Of a stretch of 64,000 nt of DNA, positions 43,865 to 55,245 are shown piece after piece. The stretch's first letter is position 1. The number at the start of each line of letters is the position of its first letter. Made by a program: the position numbers and the translations under genes. This DNA is from Megamerina dolium. Its lineage: Eukaryota > Arthropoda > Insecta > Diptera > Megamerinidae. The DNA lies in NCBI GenBank assembly GCA_963854835.1, contig OY978530.1:34913639-34977638 (forward strand), in the 5' to 3' direction. A model generated the notes under the pieces. That model was not told the origin of the DNA and ran no database searches. It worked only from the letters and a program-made list of their open reading frames with translations.

Positions 43865-45690
43865 AACTGTTTGTGCTTTTCTGGACATAGAAGGTGCTTT
43901 CGAGTATGAGTCTATCACTAGAGCTTTGGCACGTAGAGGTATAGATGAATACTCAGTGATTTGGGTATACCCTGAAAAACCGAGATATGTTAGCAAATTT
44001 AGGCAATACCTAAAGACTGTTAAGGCGGGAAAGAACGCCCCAAGAGGGCGTTCGTAATAGAGGACCTTCTAGTCAAACTCTCTTCAACCGGTTTCGATAT
44101 AATCGGCTATGCAGACGACTTTGCTATCCTTGTTACAGGAAAAAGTGGTAGTACGTTATCAAATTGCATGACGTATGATCTTCAAATTACTGATCGATGG
44201 TGCGCCACAGAAGGCCTCCGTATAAATCCACAGAAAGATGTTGTTGTTCCTTTCACAAGAAAGTACAAATCCGATTTCTGCGTAGTGCGTCTTCAAAACA
44301 CTACTCTCGAATTCTCAAACTAAGTCAAATATCTAGGCATCATCCTGGACAGAAGATTAAATTGGAACTCCCACCTAAGCTACACGCTAAATATGGCGAC
44401 TAAAGTTATGTGGACTTGCAAACGAATTTTTGGCAAAACATGTGGTCTTTCACCGAAAATAGTTTTCTGGATGTACACCACCAAGGTTAGGCCAATTGTA
44501 GCCTACGCTGCAGTTGTGTGGTGGCCAAAAGTTACCAAAATATCAGCAATCCGTGAGTACAATAATCTTCAAAGACTGGCGTGTCTATCTCTAACCGCGG
44601 CTGCACTAGAGGCTCTGGTAGAACTCCTACCGCTTAACATTCATATTAAAAAATCAGCAGCAATCAGTGCCATTCACATGAACCTTTTCCACATTTCAAC
44701 TTCGAGTTCAAGTGGACACGAAACAATCATCAAAAATATACCAAATATAGAAATATGTTCTAACTCTGATTCCATGCCTCAAGAACTACGCTATCGCAAG
44801 CGTTTCTCCACAATCATCCCAGACAGACTGGATTGGAAAACGAATAACAACTTAATACCCTCAAAACATATTTACGTATGGTTCACAGATGGTTCGAAGA
44901 CAGACGAAGGTATAGGCGCCGGGGTATTTTGTCCTAATACCCGTATATCTGTCGCAATGGGCTCGTGGTCTTCCAAACAGAAATACATGCCATAGAACTT
45001 TGTGCACGTCATATACATGACAAAGGGCTCAAACGAGCGCGCATTCTTATTTGCTTAGACAGCCAAGCTGCCATCAAATCTCTCTCCTCATGGGAGTTCT
45101 CCTCAAAACTAGTCACCGAATGCTTCCTTATCCTACAAAAACTTTCTATGCGAAACAAGGTCACATTGTGATGGGTTCCGGGGCACAAAGGAATTGAGGG
45201 CAATGAAGTGGCGGACGAACTAGTGATAGCTGGCTCGTCTTCTCGACTGACGGTCCCGGAACCTTTCTGTGGTATAAGCTGGGCATTGGCCAAAACTATG
45301 ATAGAAAAACATTACCAAGACAAATACCTTATACAATGGACAAATTGGACGTGTCTTCGCCAAGCTAAAGCTCTCATCAGCTTCGATGCAGCTTTTGACA
45401 GAATTAGTCTTAGCAGAACAAACCTATGCCTAATAACCGGCTAACTCTCAGGGACCTCTACAAAATGGAACTATCCTCTGACACGGAGTGTAGACTCTGT
45501 CTGGAGAAGGATGAAACATCAATCCACATACTTTGTGAATTTCCGGCCTTGGCCAGACTACGCCTCAAACACTTTCAGCTGAGTTTTCCAACACCAGCTT
45601 CAATCATCAAAAGTTCGACAAGATCAATTCTATCCTTCATTAAAAAGGTAGAGGAGATTCTAATTCTAGTGTCGTAGATGGACTTGGGTA
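43865..45690 (+). pseudogene. LOA-like LINE ORF2 remnant: RT, RNase H, C-terminal finger
   Basis: 5'-truncated. RT starts at FLDIEGAFEYES (DNA about 43876) and continues to GYADDFAILVTG (about 44105) and VKYLGIILDRRLNW. Open frame 44393-44995 spans thumb and linker into RNase H (FTDGSKTDEGIGAGVF). 44965-45171 carries FQTEIHAIELCARH and CLDSQAAIKSL. 45426-45677 has the finger CRLCLEKDETSIHILC. A (TTGA)n tail follows at about 45847. A stop and several frame switches; otherwise well preserved. Confidence 0.8.
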
Positions 45691-45845
45691 CAAACGATCT
45701 AGTTTGGTTGCAGTGCCCGTAACACTTGTGGTTGGCCGCCAGAAGTATCAGCTATAGCGCTCATATCCTCTAATAGACCTTGGTCTGGTTTCGCGTGGTC
45801 CACTTGATGAATAAGGATTATGTCCTTGTTCCAACGTCACGCTCT

Positions 45846-45869
45846 CTTTTGATTGATTGATTGATTGAA
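45846..45869 (+). repeat. (TTGA)n tract, likely LINE 3' tail
   Basis: Four to five TTGA units at the 3' end of the preceding LOA-like LINE. Short tandem tails are typical of this LINE group. The next LOA-like copy begins directly after it. Confidence 0.7.
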
Positions 45870-45879
45870 GAGAGGCAAG

Positions 45880-48330
45880 AAAAGGGCAGCGATTGCCTAA
45901 AGAAGGGGAAGATAATGTCCCAACCTACCAGCATCAGCACAAAACTGAAGCAACTGGGATGTCTCCAAATAAACCTGCACCATGCCAAGGCAGCCTTGGA
46001 TGTATTGGCAAGGAGGTTTAACAACGAACTCTTGGATGTCGCGTTCATTTAAGAATCATGAGTTAACCAAGGACCTATTACGGGAATCCAAAACACAAAT
46101 AGTAAGCTAATCTATGCTAGTAATGCTGCTCGGCTCAGAGCAACGATGTTAGTTAATAAAAGGCTTAACTTTCTCCCTATCTCACAGATTATCACTGACG
46201 ACCTTGTGGCGATCTGGGTAGAAGTACCAACCATCAAGGGCACTCATGAGGTAATTCTCGCATCGGCCTATCTACCTGGCGACGACGACACTATACCAAC
46301 TAGGGAAGTAACAGCTCTAACGGAATTCTGCCAACATAGGCATCTTCGTTGGATTCTCTGTTACGATGCGAACGCCCATCACACTTCCTGGGGGAGTACA
46401 GATAACAACGAAAGAGGTGAGTACCTACTTGAGTTTATTCTTAGTCATAGCATCTCCATTATAAATAGGGGTGATGAACCAACATTTGTGAATGCTATCA
46501 GAGGGAAGGTTCTAGACTTCACCCTCTCTAGCAATAATGTTATGTCTGAAATATCAAATTGGCACGTCTCGCAGGAGGTATCTATGTGGGACCATATGTG
46601 TATAAGGTTCGACCTGAGTGCCTCTGATACCCGAACGACAATTTACAGAAACCCTAGAAATATATGGTAAACTGAGATGTTTTCCATGTCCATTTAGAAC
46701 AGGACGTTAACCACTCAGGATTTCAAATTGCACTGAAATCTGATCTTGAGCAGAAAGCAAATGAACTTCTCCCAAATATTCCGAGGGCTTTCCATGAGGG
46801 TTGCCCAGCAAACAGGCAGAAATTGCGTAGGACAGTTTCTTGGTGGAACTCAGCACTTATGGGACTAAGAAAAGAGGCTAAAAGGTTATTCAATAAAGCA
46901 AAAGAAATAAGGGTCTGGGTGTCCTACGGGTCTGCTTTAACTAACTTCAACAAAGAATTGAGGAGATTTCAGAGAACTACGTGGAGGGATCATTGTGATT
47001 GAGAATCGTCCACAAGCCGTCCGTCTACAAAAAACCTTAAAAAAGATCTTTCAAACGGCATATGTACCCTGAAAGAGTCAGATGGAATGTGCACGAAAAA
47101 TTCGGGTAAGACCAGTAAACTTTTACCTGATACTCACTTACCGGGTAATTCTCTGTTCCATTAACACCCAACACTAGTTGTGTTGGGTGTTAATGGAATG
47201 TTAATGTCCTTCTTTATGGACCTTAGTTATAGATGAACTCCTCCATAAACTAAACAATCTAGGACTTACTCTCCAAGGCTGCGGAGATGACCTTGTTGTA
47301 TATATAGTGGGCTGGCATGAACAGACCATATCGGAACGCATGCAACAGACCCTAACATATATTAGCAAATGGTGCAAAGAAAAGCGACTCATCATCAATC
47401 CTCTGAAATCCTCTAGTGCCATTTACAAGAAAAAAATATTAACTTACTAGGTCCAACACTAAATGGTACTACTTTACAATTCTCCAATGAAGCAAACTAT
47501 CTAGGAGTAATCCTAGACAAAACGCTAACATGAAACTCGCATTTAAAAAAAGTCGCAACTAAAGCTACCCGGGTATTCTTTGCCTGTTCAAGGCTTTTCG
47601 GAAAAACATGTGGTTTAAATCCCAAAATCTTATACTGGACTTTCACCACGGTCATAAAACCGATTGTCACTTATGGAAGTCTCGCATGGTAGCCAAAAGT
47701 AAGAACAAAAAAGGCAGCAATAGAACTTAATAAGCTGCTTCGTCCCACTTGTATTGGCGTCACGGGGGCAACGAAAACTTATCCCACCGATGCTATGGGA
47801 TTACTTCTTCATATCCCTCCACTTCCTATCCAAATCGAAAAGGAAGCCGGCCTCTCAGCCTTAAGGCTGCAAGGTATCTCCAAATACAAAGGTAGAGATC
47901 TAACCAGGCGCTAAAAGGTTCTAGAAAACTTTGCCAATAGCCCCATTTTGTTCAACGAGGGCACACTGGCCTCAAAAATATCATACTTCCGAAACTTCGA
48001 AATCGTTATAAGCGAACGAAAAGCACGGAGGAAAGATTCAATCACCTTAAAGCAAGGCTCATAAATCTGGTACACAGACGGATCGAACCTGGGCAGGAAT
48101 ATATGGCCCCAAATTCAGACGATCAATCCCAATGGGTTTCTTCCCAACAATCTTCCAAGCGGAAGTTCATGCCACTGAAATATGCATTCGAGAGTATCTT
48201 CGAAGAAAGATGCAAGGATCCCACATTTATATATCATCAGATAGCCAATCGGCTTTAAAAGTCTTTCAATCTTTCACATTCATGTCAAGCTCTTGGCAGA
48301 CAAAGACTAAAACACTTTGGTGATAGTACA
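45880..48330 (+). pseudogene. LOA-like LINE ORF2 remnant: endonuclease, decayed RT, RNase H
   Basis: Starts with endonuclease residues (LGCLQINLHHAKAALDVLA), then 46146-46670 open frame: LASAYLPGDDD, YDANAHHTSWGSTD, GEYLLEFILSHSIS, then WDHMCIRFDL with Trp in place of the usual Ser before the catalytic Asp-His. RT is heavily decayed: KWCKEKRLIINPLKSS at about 47370, then NYLGVILDKTL at about 47500. RNase H is at about 48065-48290 (FQAEVHATEICIREY, SSDSQSALKVF). A perfect long-arm hairpin sits at 47156. Confidence 0.75.
47156..47198. repeat. Perfect 19-bp-arm inverted repeat
   Basis: TTCCATTAACACCCAACAC at 47156-47174 is the exact reverse complement of 47180-47198, with a 5-nt loop TAGTT. It lies inside the decayed RT of a LOA-like LINE, where such a structure has no known role. 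Confidence 0.95.
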
Positions 48331-48447
48331 GTGCCTCCATATAAATTGTGGAAAAACGAACCCAACAAAGTGCTGAAATTTATTAAAAGACTGAAAATTT
48401 AGGGTTACCTAAAGGCTGCACAATAGATCAAGTCTGATTGCGGTGCA

Positions 48448-49420
48448 TTAGGGTCTGTTAATAATAATAATAAATATTACAAATATGCACTGTTGTTGTT
48501 GTTCGACAACTTGTTTCCATTTTGAAGGTAATTTCATAATGCCACTCTCATAGAAACCCTCGTCTCTATTGGCAAAAAACTGGGACAGTCGATTTTCACA
48601 AGCTTCTCCTGAGGCGAATTTTTCACCAACAAAATCATTCGCCATAGATAGGAACAGGTAGTTATCACTTGGTGCCAGGCCCGGTCTATAAGGTGGATAC
48701 AGAAGAACCTCCCAACAAAGCTCCTGGAGCTTCTGGCGAGTCACTATCGATGTGTTTGGCCCAGCGTTGTTATGATGGAACACAATTCATCTGCTATTGG
48801 CCAAATCAGTCCACTTCTGGGCGATTGCTTTCTTCAGACGGTCCAATTTTTGACAGTACAGGTCCGAATTAAGAGTTTGGCCGTAGGGGAGCAGCTCATG
48901 TAGATGATTCCCTGCCAATCCCACCAAACACATAGCAAAACCTTCCTGACAGTTAATCCTGACTTGGCCACCGTTTGCGCCGGCTCACTTTACGTTGTCG
49001 TAAGTGACCCACTTTGCATCACCAGTAACCATCTTCTTCAGAAATGGATAGATTTTGTTGCGATTCAATAGCGATTACAGATGGAATTTCGGTCCATGAG
49101 GTTTTTTTGGCGTTAACTCGTGTGGCATCCATACATCCAGCTTCTTTTGTATCCAGCCTTATTTAAATGGTTCCAAACGGTTTTCTAGGCAATGCTTACA
49201 AGGCGGTCAGACTCGGCGATTTCCATTATGTTATCGATATTTTCGACAATGAGCCTTCCAGAGTGTGGTGCATCTTTGACATCAAAATTACCGGAACGGA
49301 ATTTACGAAACCAAAATTGCACGTGATTGGCTATTACAATATCAGGACCATATGCGTTTTTGCCTTTACTATACTAGTGTCCATTTTTGACGCGTGTTCA
49401 AACAATACTGAGTCAAGCAA
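48448..49420 (-). pseudogene. mariner DD34D transposase (SETMAR-type), inactivated
   Basis: Minus-strand transposase of the subfamily that gave rise to the human SETMAR transposase domain. N-terminal residues (FRSGNFDVKDAPHSGR) at about 49310, WNHLNKAGYK at about 49190, and the C-terminal frame 48783-48448 with SIVTRQKLQEL and NDFVGEKFASGEACENRLSQFF. Two catalytic positions are lost: the second Asp is Asn (HHNNAGPNTS) and the third is Gly (YRPGLAPSDNYLF). Several stops. Terminal repeats were not identified. Confidence 0.85.
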
Positions 49421-49586
49421 TCACAAAACTGCCTAAAAAATTTATTTAGTACGAAATCCTATCTTTCTAACGCCAGCTAGCGTAAACCGATCGCACTTAT
49501 ATAACGCGAATACAGATTACTAAAGCCAGATAATGGAATACTTGTTACTACGCTCTATATTATTAATTATGTATTATATTATATTA

Positions 49587-49948
49587 AAAAAAAAATAATA
49601 AATATGTGGCACTTAAAGCCCCAAAGGTCTCATTGGCAGAGCTTCTTTTCCACTACTGTTGTGCGTCTAAAATTTGGACAGTATTAGAAGGGACCTACTT
49701 ATTTTAACCGGTTCCGAACGGCAGAACACTTGTGACATCACTTTTTCTGAGCTTTGTCACAGAGTTCTTTTAGAAGCTTTTTCATGGCAAGTTGTTACTG
49801 TCGGAAGAATTGCCAATTGCTTGCCGACAGGTATGTACCATTCGAAAGAAAAATCTTATCGATATTAAATTTGTTATGCGTCAGCCGGGGATTGAACCAC
49901 GACCTATAGATCAGAAGGCGAACACACTAACCACTGAGTTACGGCACC
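49587..49948 (-). mobile_element. tRNA-derived SINE copy 6, full length, with target duplication
   Basis: Minus-strand copy with complete head (ACTGAGTTACGGCACC on the plus strand) and A-rich tail at 49587-49597. It is flanked exactly by TATATTATATTA at 49575-49586 and 49949-49960. The site is AT-rich, so part of the match could be chance, but both copies abut the element. Confidence 0.9.
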
Positions 49949-49960
49949 TATATTATATTA

Positions 49961-50785
49961 TTATATTATATTATTGTATATATATGTATATTAGGCCGTA
50001 CCTCGAAAAAAAGTTCACCGAACACCCTCTAATATGAAGAAGTTTTGGAAGGCAATTCCGAAAAAAAAATTTTTGTGGCGAACATGGTAACTTCGGCATT
50101 TGTAGTCGGATTTTGAAGTGAGATATATCGATATTTTTGTCTTGAGGGAACCAATTTTTTCACTCCAAAGGTCGCTGAACCTGTACTTACCAAACATATC
50201 ATCTCAACTTCTACAACATGAATACAAATATAAACGTAAAATCAAATCAGGATCTCTTCGCAATAGAAATTTTAATCGGCCATATTTCGACGCGATTCAA
50301 GTTGGCTATATTTCTGACGGCCCTCGAGTTAAGAGAAAATGTGACCCATGCGTTGTTCATCGGTGACCGCCAAGGTAGATTCATGTACTACATGAGCAAA
50401 ACGCTGTTTTTTGACAATGGCTTGGATAAGATGTGAAAAGTCTATGTTGAGCAAACATAACTGTTAAATGAAGGTTTTTGCCTTGTGCTAACCTGGTAAT
50501 TCGATTATTTCTTTTGAATATTGTAATGTTTCCAGCTGGTCTTTCGTGAAGAATTGCAAGCATGGCAGCTCAATTAATTCGAATTTGGCTCAATTGATCA
50601 AAATTTATGAAATTATCTACTTATAGTCTTCTGAGCGTACTAGTGGATCTGGGGTGGAAAAAGTACGCGTTATTTTTATGAACGGACGGACGGCTTGTTT
50701 AATGTCTGCCGGCAACAGACAAATCCTAAATATGTATTTGAAAACGTGCCGATTTCAGTGAATTGCCAGTGGTTGGCTTTTTATA
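49961..50785. other. Unassigned region
   Basis: May include the decayed C-terminal part of the minus-strand gene at 50790-52310. Short open frames on both strands show no motif I can name. Confidence 0.3.
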
Positions 50786-52312
50786 AGAAATCAGAATGGA
50801 GCATAAACTTTCACAACAAACTGAGCCAGTTCTTTCAATATCATCGAGGGTTGCGTGCACGTCACGTAATAGCGGAGGATCCGGGACGCTGTTGTTAGCC
50901 AGCGTGCTTGGATAATAGCACCGGATTTCTCGCTGGCTAATCTATCATCGCACTCTTCTGAGTGAATAACTCGGACCATACGATACAAATATAACTGGTC
51001 GCCTCGAACATTCCAGTCTTTTATGTTCTCTGGCATTTCGCCCATTGGAATGCGTTTGAAATTTTGTTTGACCTGACCAACCAGCAATAAATGATCCGAA
51101 TTGTTAATAAGTTAAATGTTTACAATTATATAACATTATAGTACACGGAACACAATTAAGTCTAGTTAAAACCAAATATTAAACTAAACTTACAGAATAG
51201 AGCATGCAATTCTGAATGCCTCTCCTGATATTTCCTAGCCAGATTCCGGATCCTTCTATTTGCAAAGCAATGATCTCAATAGCGCATTGAAAAGTAGCTC
51301 GTTGAAGTTAAAAAGGCACCATTGTAACTATCTCTATAAATGGTATTCCATCTGTACAATGACTTCACTTTTGTAGCCAGTATTGGTAGGAGTTCCATCT
51401 CAACTAAGAGCAATCAAGTAATCCATACTGAAATGTTCCTGAATAAAATAATACACAATGCTCCTTTGGATTCCCACAGCAGCGCTGTCAGTTGGTGTAG
51501 CATAGTTGAGAAATTTGGAATCTGGCTCTTTCACAATGATGATATACTCTTCATTCACAACAACATTACGCGTCACATTTGCTTCAGTTTTGAAAGTGGG
51601 ATCTTTTTCCCGTCGAAAGAGATACATGTTAGGAATTCGTTACATCTGCCCGTAACTATTGCTTTGTAACGGAACTTAACACGTTCTCTGAACTGACTTA
51701 TATTTTCAGCGATTTCTGATGATAACTCCTCTTTGGCGTTTGCAGTAATCGACAATAGCAAATCTTTTATTAACATGGTCGCAACCAAAGCACCGTAGCG
51801 AACTGAGGTGCCGCTGCGATCCAAAGCCAAACTAAAATTAAGCAATGATATATCCGCTAACATTTTCTTCAAATTCCTCCTCTTCTTCGCTGCCTGGTTC
51901 GTACCCAATGCTGGCGAAGTCGCTATATACCGCATTTGATAATGCAACATTTGACGGCTCTTGTACACCGCCACTTTTCATCGACATCAACATCAACAAT
52001 ATCATCTAAGGTCATCAATCGCGGACCGTACTGATCGATAAAGTAAATTTTCACGGCATCTGGAATTTTATTAGAGTCGGAGAAATTGCATGGACTATTT
52101 TTTTTAACAACGCACTTCCAATGCGAAATTAAAAACAATCTGTTCCACTCATTTACATTGTACTTTAATAGATGTTTCACAACTTCATAATATCCATTTA
52201 CAACATTATCCAAATGTGTACGAATAGCTGTTTTCGATAAAAGACGAATTTCGACGCGTTGCCACAAAAGACTCAAGTTCTTCAAAACTTCTTGTTTAAA
52301 AGCACCCAACTT
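50786..52312 (-). pseudogene. Degenerate gene of an unnamed arthropod repeat family
   Basis: Minus strand in four broken frames: 52309-51923, 51974-51573, 51627-51400 and 51087-50791. Memorable segments are NEWNRLFLISHWKCVVKKN, YGPRLMTLDDIVDVD, SLALDRSGTSVRYGALVA, NEEYIIIVKEPDSKFLNYATP, and the C-terminal ARWLTTASRILRYYV followed by FVVKVYAPFWFLIK. I recall the last two motifs from multi-copy uncharacterised arthropod proteins that behave like a DNA-transposon gene, but I cannot name the superfamily. Length about 500 codons. It could instead be a dead host gene family. Confidence 0.45.
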
Positions 52313-52680
52313 TCGGATTCGGTCTCTGTTTTTCGAAAGATATAATAAAAAATGACATTACACTCCGTTGGCAATTGGATACTTAAATTACTCATGACAA
52401 AAGACATTTTTAACTGTTTTGGGTGCTTTCTTGATCACAATACAATAAATTAATATAACTTGCACAAAATAAACGTAGAATAGCAATAGTAAATCAAAAT
52501 AATAAAGTAGTAACGGTATTATTTCAGGTACCATTCGATTAGAGGTTATTTAGTGTGTTATACCTACCGGAAAATTTAAAAACATTGTCACCTATATTCG
52601 GCAAAAAAAAACTTACAACATAAATTTAAAATAGCTCTACTGGAATAATCACAATATTTCCTTTACGATGTTATTTCAAA
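52313..52680. other. Unassigned AT-rich spacer
   Basis: No coding or repeat signal except CTATATTCGGCAAAAAAAAA near 52592, which recurs near 57389 and may mark a small dispersed repeat. Confidence 0.3.
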
Positions 52681-54258
52681 TGGTATTGGCCGACGGACAA
52701 GAGGAAGATACCCGAACTCATAGACTTTGGAGTCGCCAAAGGTTTGCAGATGGAAAATATCTCCATAGAGTGTAATTATGATCTATCATCGGACCACTCA
52801 CCCACGGTAATATCTATAAAATCACCAAGCCCCCAAGGCAATTGCGTTAGAAAGAAAATAGACTGGTTGAAATTCAAGAAATATATAAATTTCCATCTTC
52901 CTCTAAGTACTGTATTAAGTAATGGACACGATGTAGACTCAGCACTCGAAAAATTCAACCAGCTGCTCTCATTAGCTCTCAGCTCAGCCACCTGCACAAA
53001 GGTATGCAAGCAATCAAACTATAGCCCATACACACCAGCTGACATTGAATTGCTAGTAAGACAGAAAAGAAGACTCCGAAGGCAATGGCAAGAATGCAAA
53101 TCACCGAATCTGAAAACAAAGCTACAGCACTGTACTCGAAACTTAAAGCAAGCCTTAAAAAATAAAAACAACAAAGAGTTAGAAGAGCACATAGCGAAAT
53201 TAACACCTGGTGAAGCGTCAGACTACTCTTTGTGGAAATCAGCAAAAAACTCAAATCGGCCAATTCTCACTGATTCCCCCATCCGTTTGAATGACGGTAA
53301 TTGGGCTAGAAGCAACTGTGAGAAGGGTTTGGCTTTTGCAAACCACCTAAAAAGTGTGTTTACACCCAATCCACCCTCTTCACAGTCCTCATTACCAAAA
53401 TTAACTTCTCAACCTTGCTCAATAATGCTCAAGATTAAAAAAAAGGACATATTCAAAGCAATTTATAAAGATTTAAACCCAAAAAAATCACCTGGTCCAG
53501 ATAAAATTACCGGTAAAATGATAAAAGAGCTACCTCCGGCTACAGTAATTCATCTCATGCACATTTTCAAAGCTATCCTTCGTATTAAACACTATCCCAA
53601 ATGCTGGAAAACTTCAAAAATTATTATGATAGCAAAACCAGGAAAAGACCCTACAATAGTTGCATCGTACAGACCTATCAGCCTCCTGCCTCTACTCTCT
53701 AAAGTATTCGAAAAGCTACTTGTCATGAATATAACTCCATTTATTAATCACAACCAACTGATTCCCCAACATCAGTTTGGATTAAGAAAACAGCACGGCA
53801 CAATAGAACAAGTCCACCGCATTATAACTCTGATAAGGAACACTTCCTTTCTTGATATCACTCAAGCTTTCGACAAAGTATGGCACGATGGCCTTATTTA
53901 TAAACTCAAACTATTACTGCCTGCAAATGTCTCCTCATTGCTTAGTAGCTACATCACGAAAAGACAATTTCTCGTACCTCACAAGGATTACACAACAAAT
54001 CCATTGGATATTCACGCTGGCGTTCCTCAAGGAAGCGTTTTGGGCCCCTTACTGTATCTCTTATACACTTAAGATATGCCCAACAATAACTATACATTCA
54101 TATCGACCGTTGCTGATGATACGACAATATTGGGCTCTCGCTCTAACCCCATAGAAGCTACTAAAATCCTACAGACTCATGTCGATTCTCTCGAAATCTG
54201 GCTGGCAAAATGGCGTATAAAAGTCAATAAATCAAAGAGCGTACATGTAACCTTCACG
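52681..54258 (+). mobile_element. Jockey-type LINE, 5'- and 3'-truncated
   Basis: Starts in the endonuclease (PELIDFGVAKGL), continues through RT, and ends soon after the YADD-equivalent motif. About 1.58 kb of an original element of 4-5 kb. No tail or target duplication found. Confidence 0.85.
52744..54072 (+). CDS. Jockey-type LINE endonuclease end and reverse transcriptase
   Basis: A 442-codon open frame. Residues about 15-20 hold the endonuclease SDHSP motif. A basic linker (about 60-210) precedes RT motifs: SPGPDKITGKMIKEL (about 250), ASYRPISLLPLLSKVFEKLL, QHQFGLRKQHGTIEQ, first catalytic Asp in FLDITQAFDKVWH (D371) and GVPQGSVLGPLLY (426 on). The frame stops at 54072. The next motif (VADDT, with Val for the usual Tyr or Phe) and WRIKVNKSKS lie in a second frame, 54076-54303. 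The long unbroken stretch makes it one of the younger LINE remnants here. Confidence 0.85.
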   Translation: MQMENISIECNYDLSSDHSPTVISIKSPSPQGNCVRKKIDWLKFKKYINFHLPLSTVLSNGHDVDSALEKFNQLLSLALSSATCTKVCKQSNYSPYTPADIELLVRQKRRLRRQWQECKSPNLKTKLQHCTRNLKQALKNKNNKELEEHIAKLTPGEASDYSLWKSAKNSNRPILTDSPIRLNDGNWARSNCEKGLAFANHLKSVFTPNPPSSQSSLPKLTSQPCSIMLKIKKKDIFKAIYKDLNPKKSPGPDKITGKMIKELPPATVIHLMHIFKAILRIKHYPKCWKTSKIIMIAKPGKDPTIVASYRPISLLPLLSKVFEKLLVMNITPFINHNQLIPQHQFGLRKQHGTIEQVHRIITLIRNTSFLDITQAFDKVWHDGLIYKLKLLLPANVSSLLSSYITKRQFLVPHKDYTTNPLDIHAGVPQGSVLGPLLYLLYT

Positions 54259-54697
54259 CTAGGCCCACTTCTAGGTATATTAGAAAGACTCAAAAATGCT
54301 TAGTATTTAAAAAAAAAAATTCCTTTACAAACGTTTAATGATTTTTTGCGAGCTATAATTTACTGGCAGTACGTAAGAGTGGTAGGAACTAAGATCTGGT
54401 GAGTAAGTATTAAAACGGGGTAATTTAGGCTTGATCTCCATATTCACTTGTTTACTTTTTTTTACATTTTTTAATAAGCGATGTGCATCCAACGATTATT
54501 TATCGATTTTTCTAGTGGTTTAGCTTTGTATGTAAAGTAAGTGTAAGTGTATGTAAGTGTAAACATGCTATAAACTTCAAAAGAAATATAGCCATTATAT
54601 CGATACTTTCCATTAGACATCGTGCTTAAAACAATAAAACTTGAAGAAAAGAATCCTAAGTGTTAGTTTTTGGTTTTTACTTTTTTGTTAGATTACA
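54259..54697. other. Unassigned AT-rich region
   Basis: A run of A follows the LINE fragment at 54309-54319. No motif seen. GTAAGTGTAAGTGTATGTAAG lies at about 54537-54560. Confidence 0.3.

Positions 54698-54746
<49 letters not shown>
54698..54746. repeat. (AAT)n microsatellite
   Basis: About 16 uninterrupted AAT units. Confidence 0.95.
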
Positions 54747-54851
54747 TCAGAATGTCCAATAATACAATATAACATTGATGGGTCTGTTTCATTATATGGG
54801 ATGGGGTCCATAAAAACAGAAAAATGGATTTTGTAATTATACAGTGAAGCA

Positions 54852-55245
54852 CATTTTCTCGGGGGTGAATCAAGCTAGTCTCAAACGATAGCATTTGTTT
54901 TCAGTAGTAAAAACCTTAGTATCTTTCTGTCCACTACAATTCTCTTTACAGTTGTTTAAAATTTGGCTTTTTCGGTCAAAAGTAGAATCATAGAATTTAA
55001 AAATCGTATGTAAAATTACATTTCGGATAGTTGTTGTCTTCAGAGACCTATATTATCATTTTCCGAGAAATATTTCACGGAACATTTTAACTCTCTAACT
55101 GACACACTTACTGTCATTTTGGACACATATAAAAAAAGGCCTAAAATGACCCATGACCGAAAAAATAATCCCTGGGATTAGTAACTTTGTTACTGAAGTC
55201 AAATGCTATCGTTTGAGACTAGTTTCGTTCACCCCCGAGACAATG
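54852..55245. mobile_element. MITE-like element with about 75-bp inverted ends
   Basis: The outer 45 bp at 54852-54896 pair with 55201-55245 with few mismatches (shared core AGTCTCAAACGATAGCATTT; the outer end carries CTCGGGGGTGAA). Imperfect pairing continues inward to about 54925 and 55170 (TTCAGTA). Total length 394 bp, no coding frame. Long inverted ends and small size fit a MITE, but the flanking bases do not show a clear target duplication, so the superfamily is unknown. Confidence 0.8.

Noticed and set aside
50118..50436. Plus-strand frames beside the unnamed gene
   Set aside because: No recognisable motif; overlapping frames of similar length on both strands.
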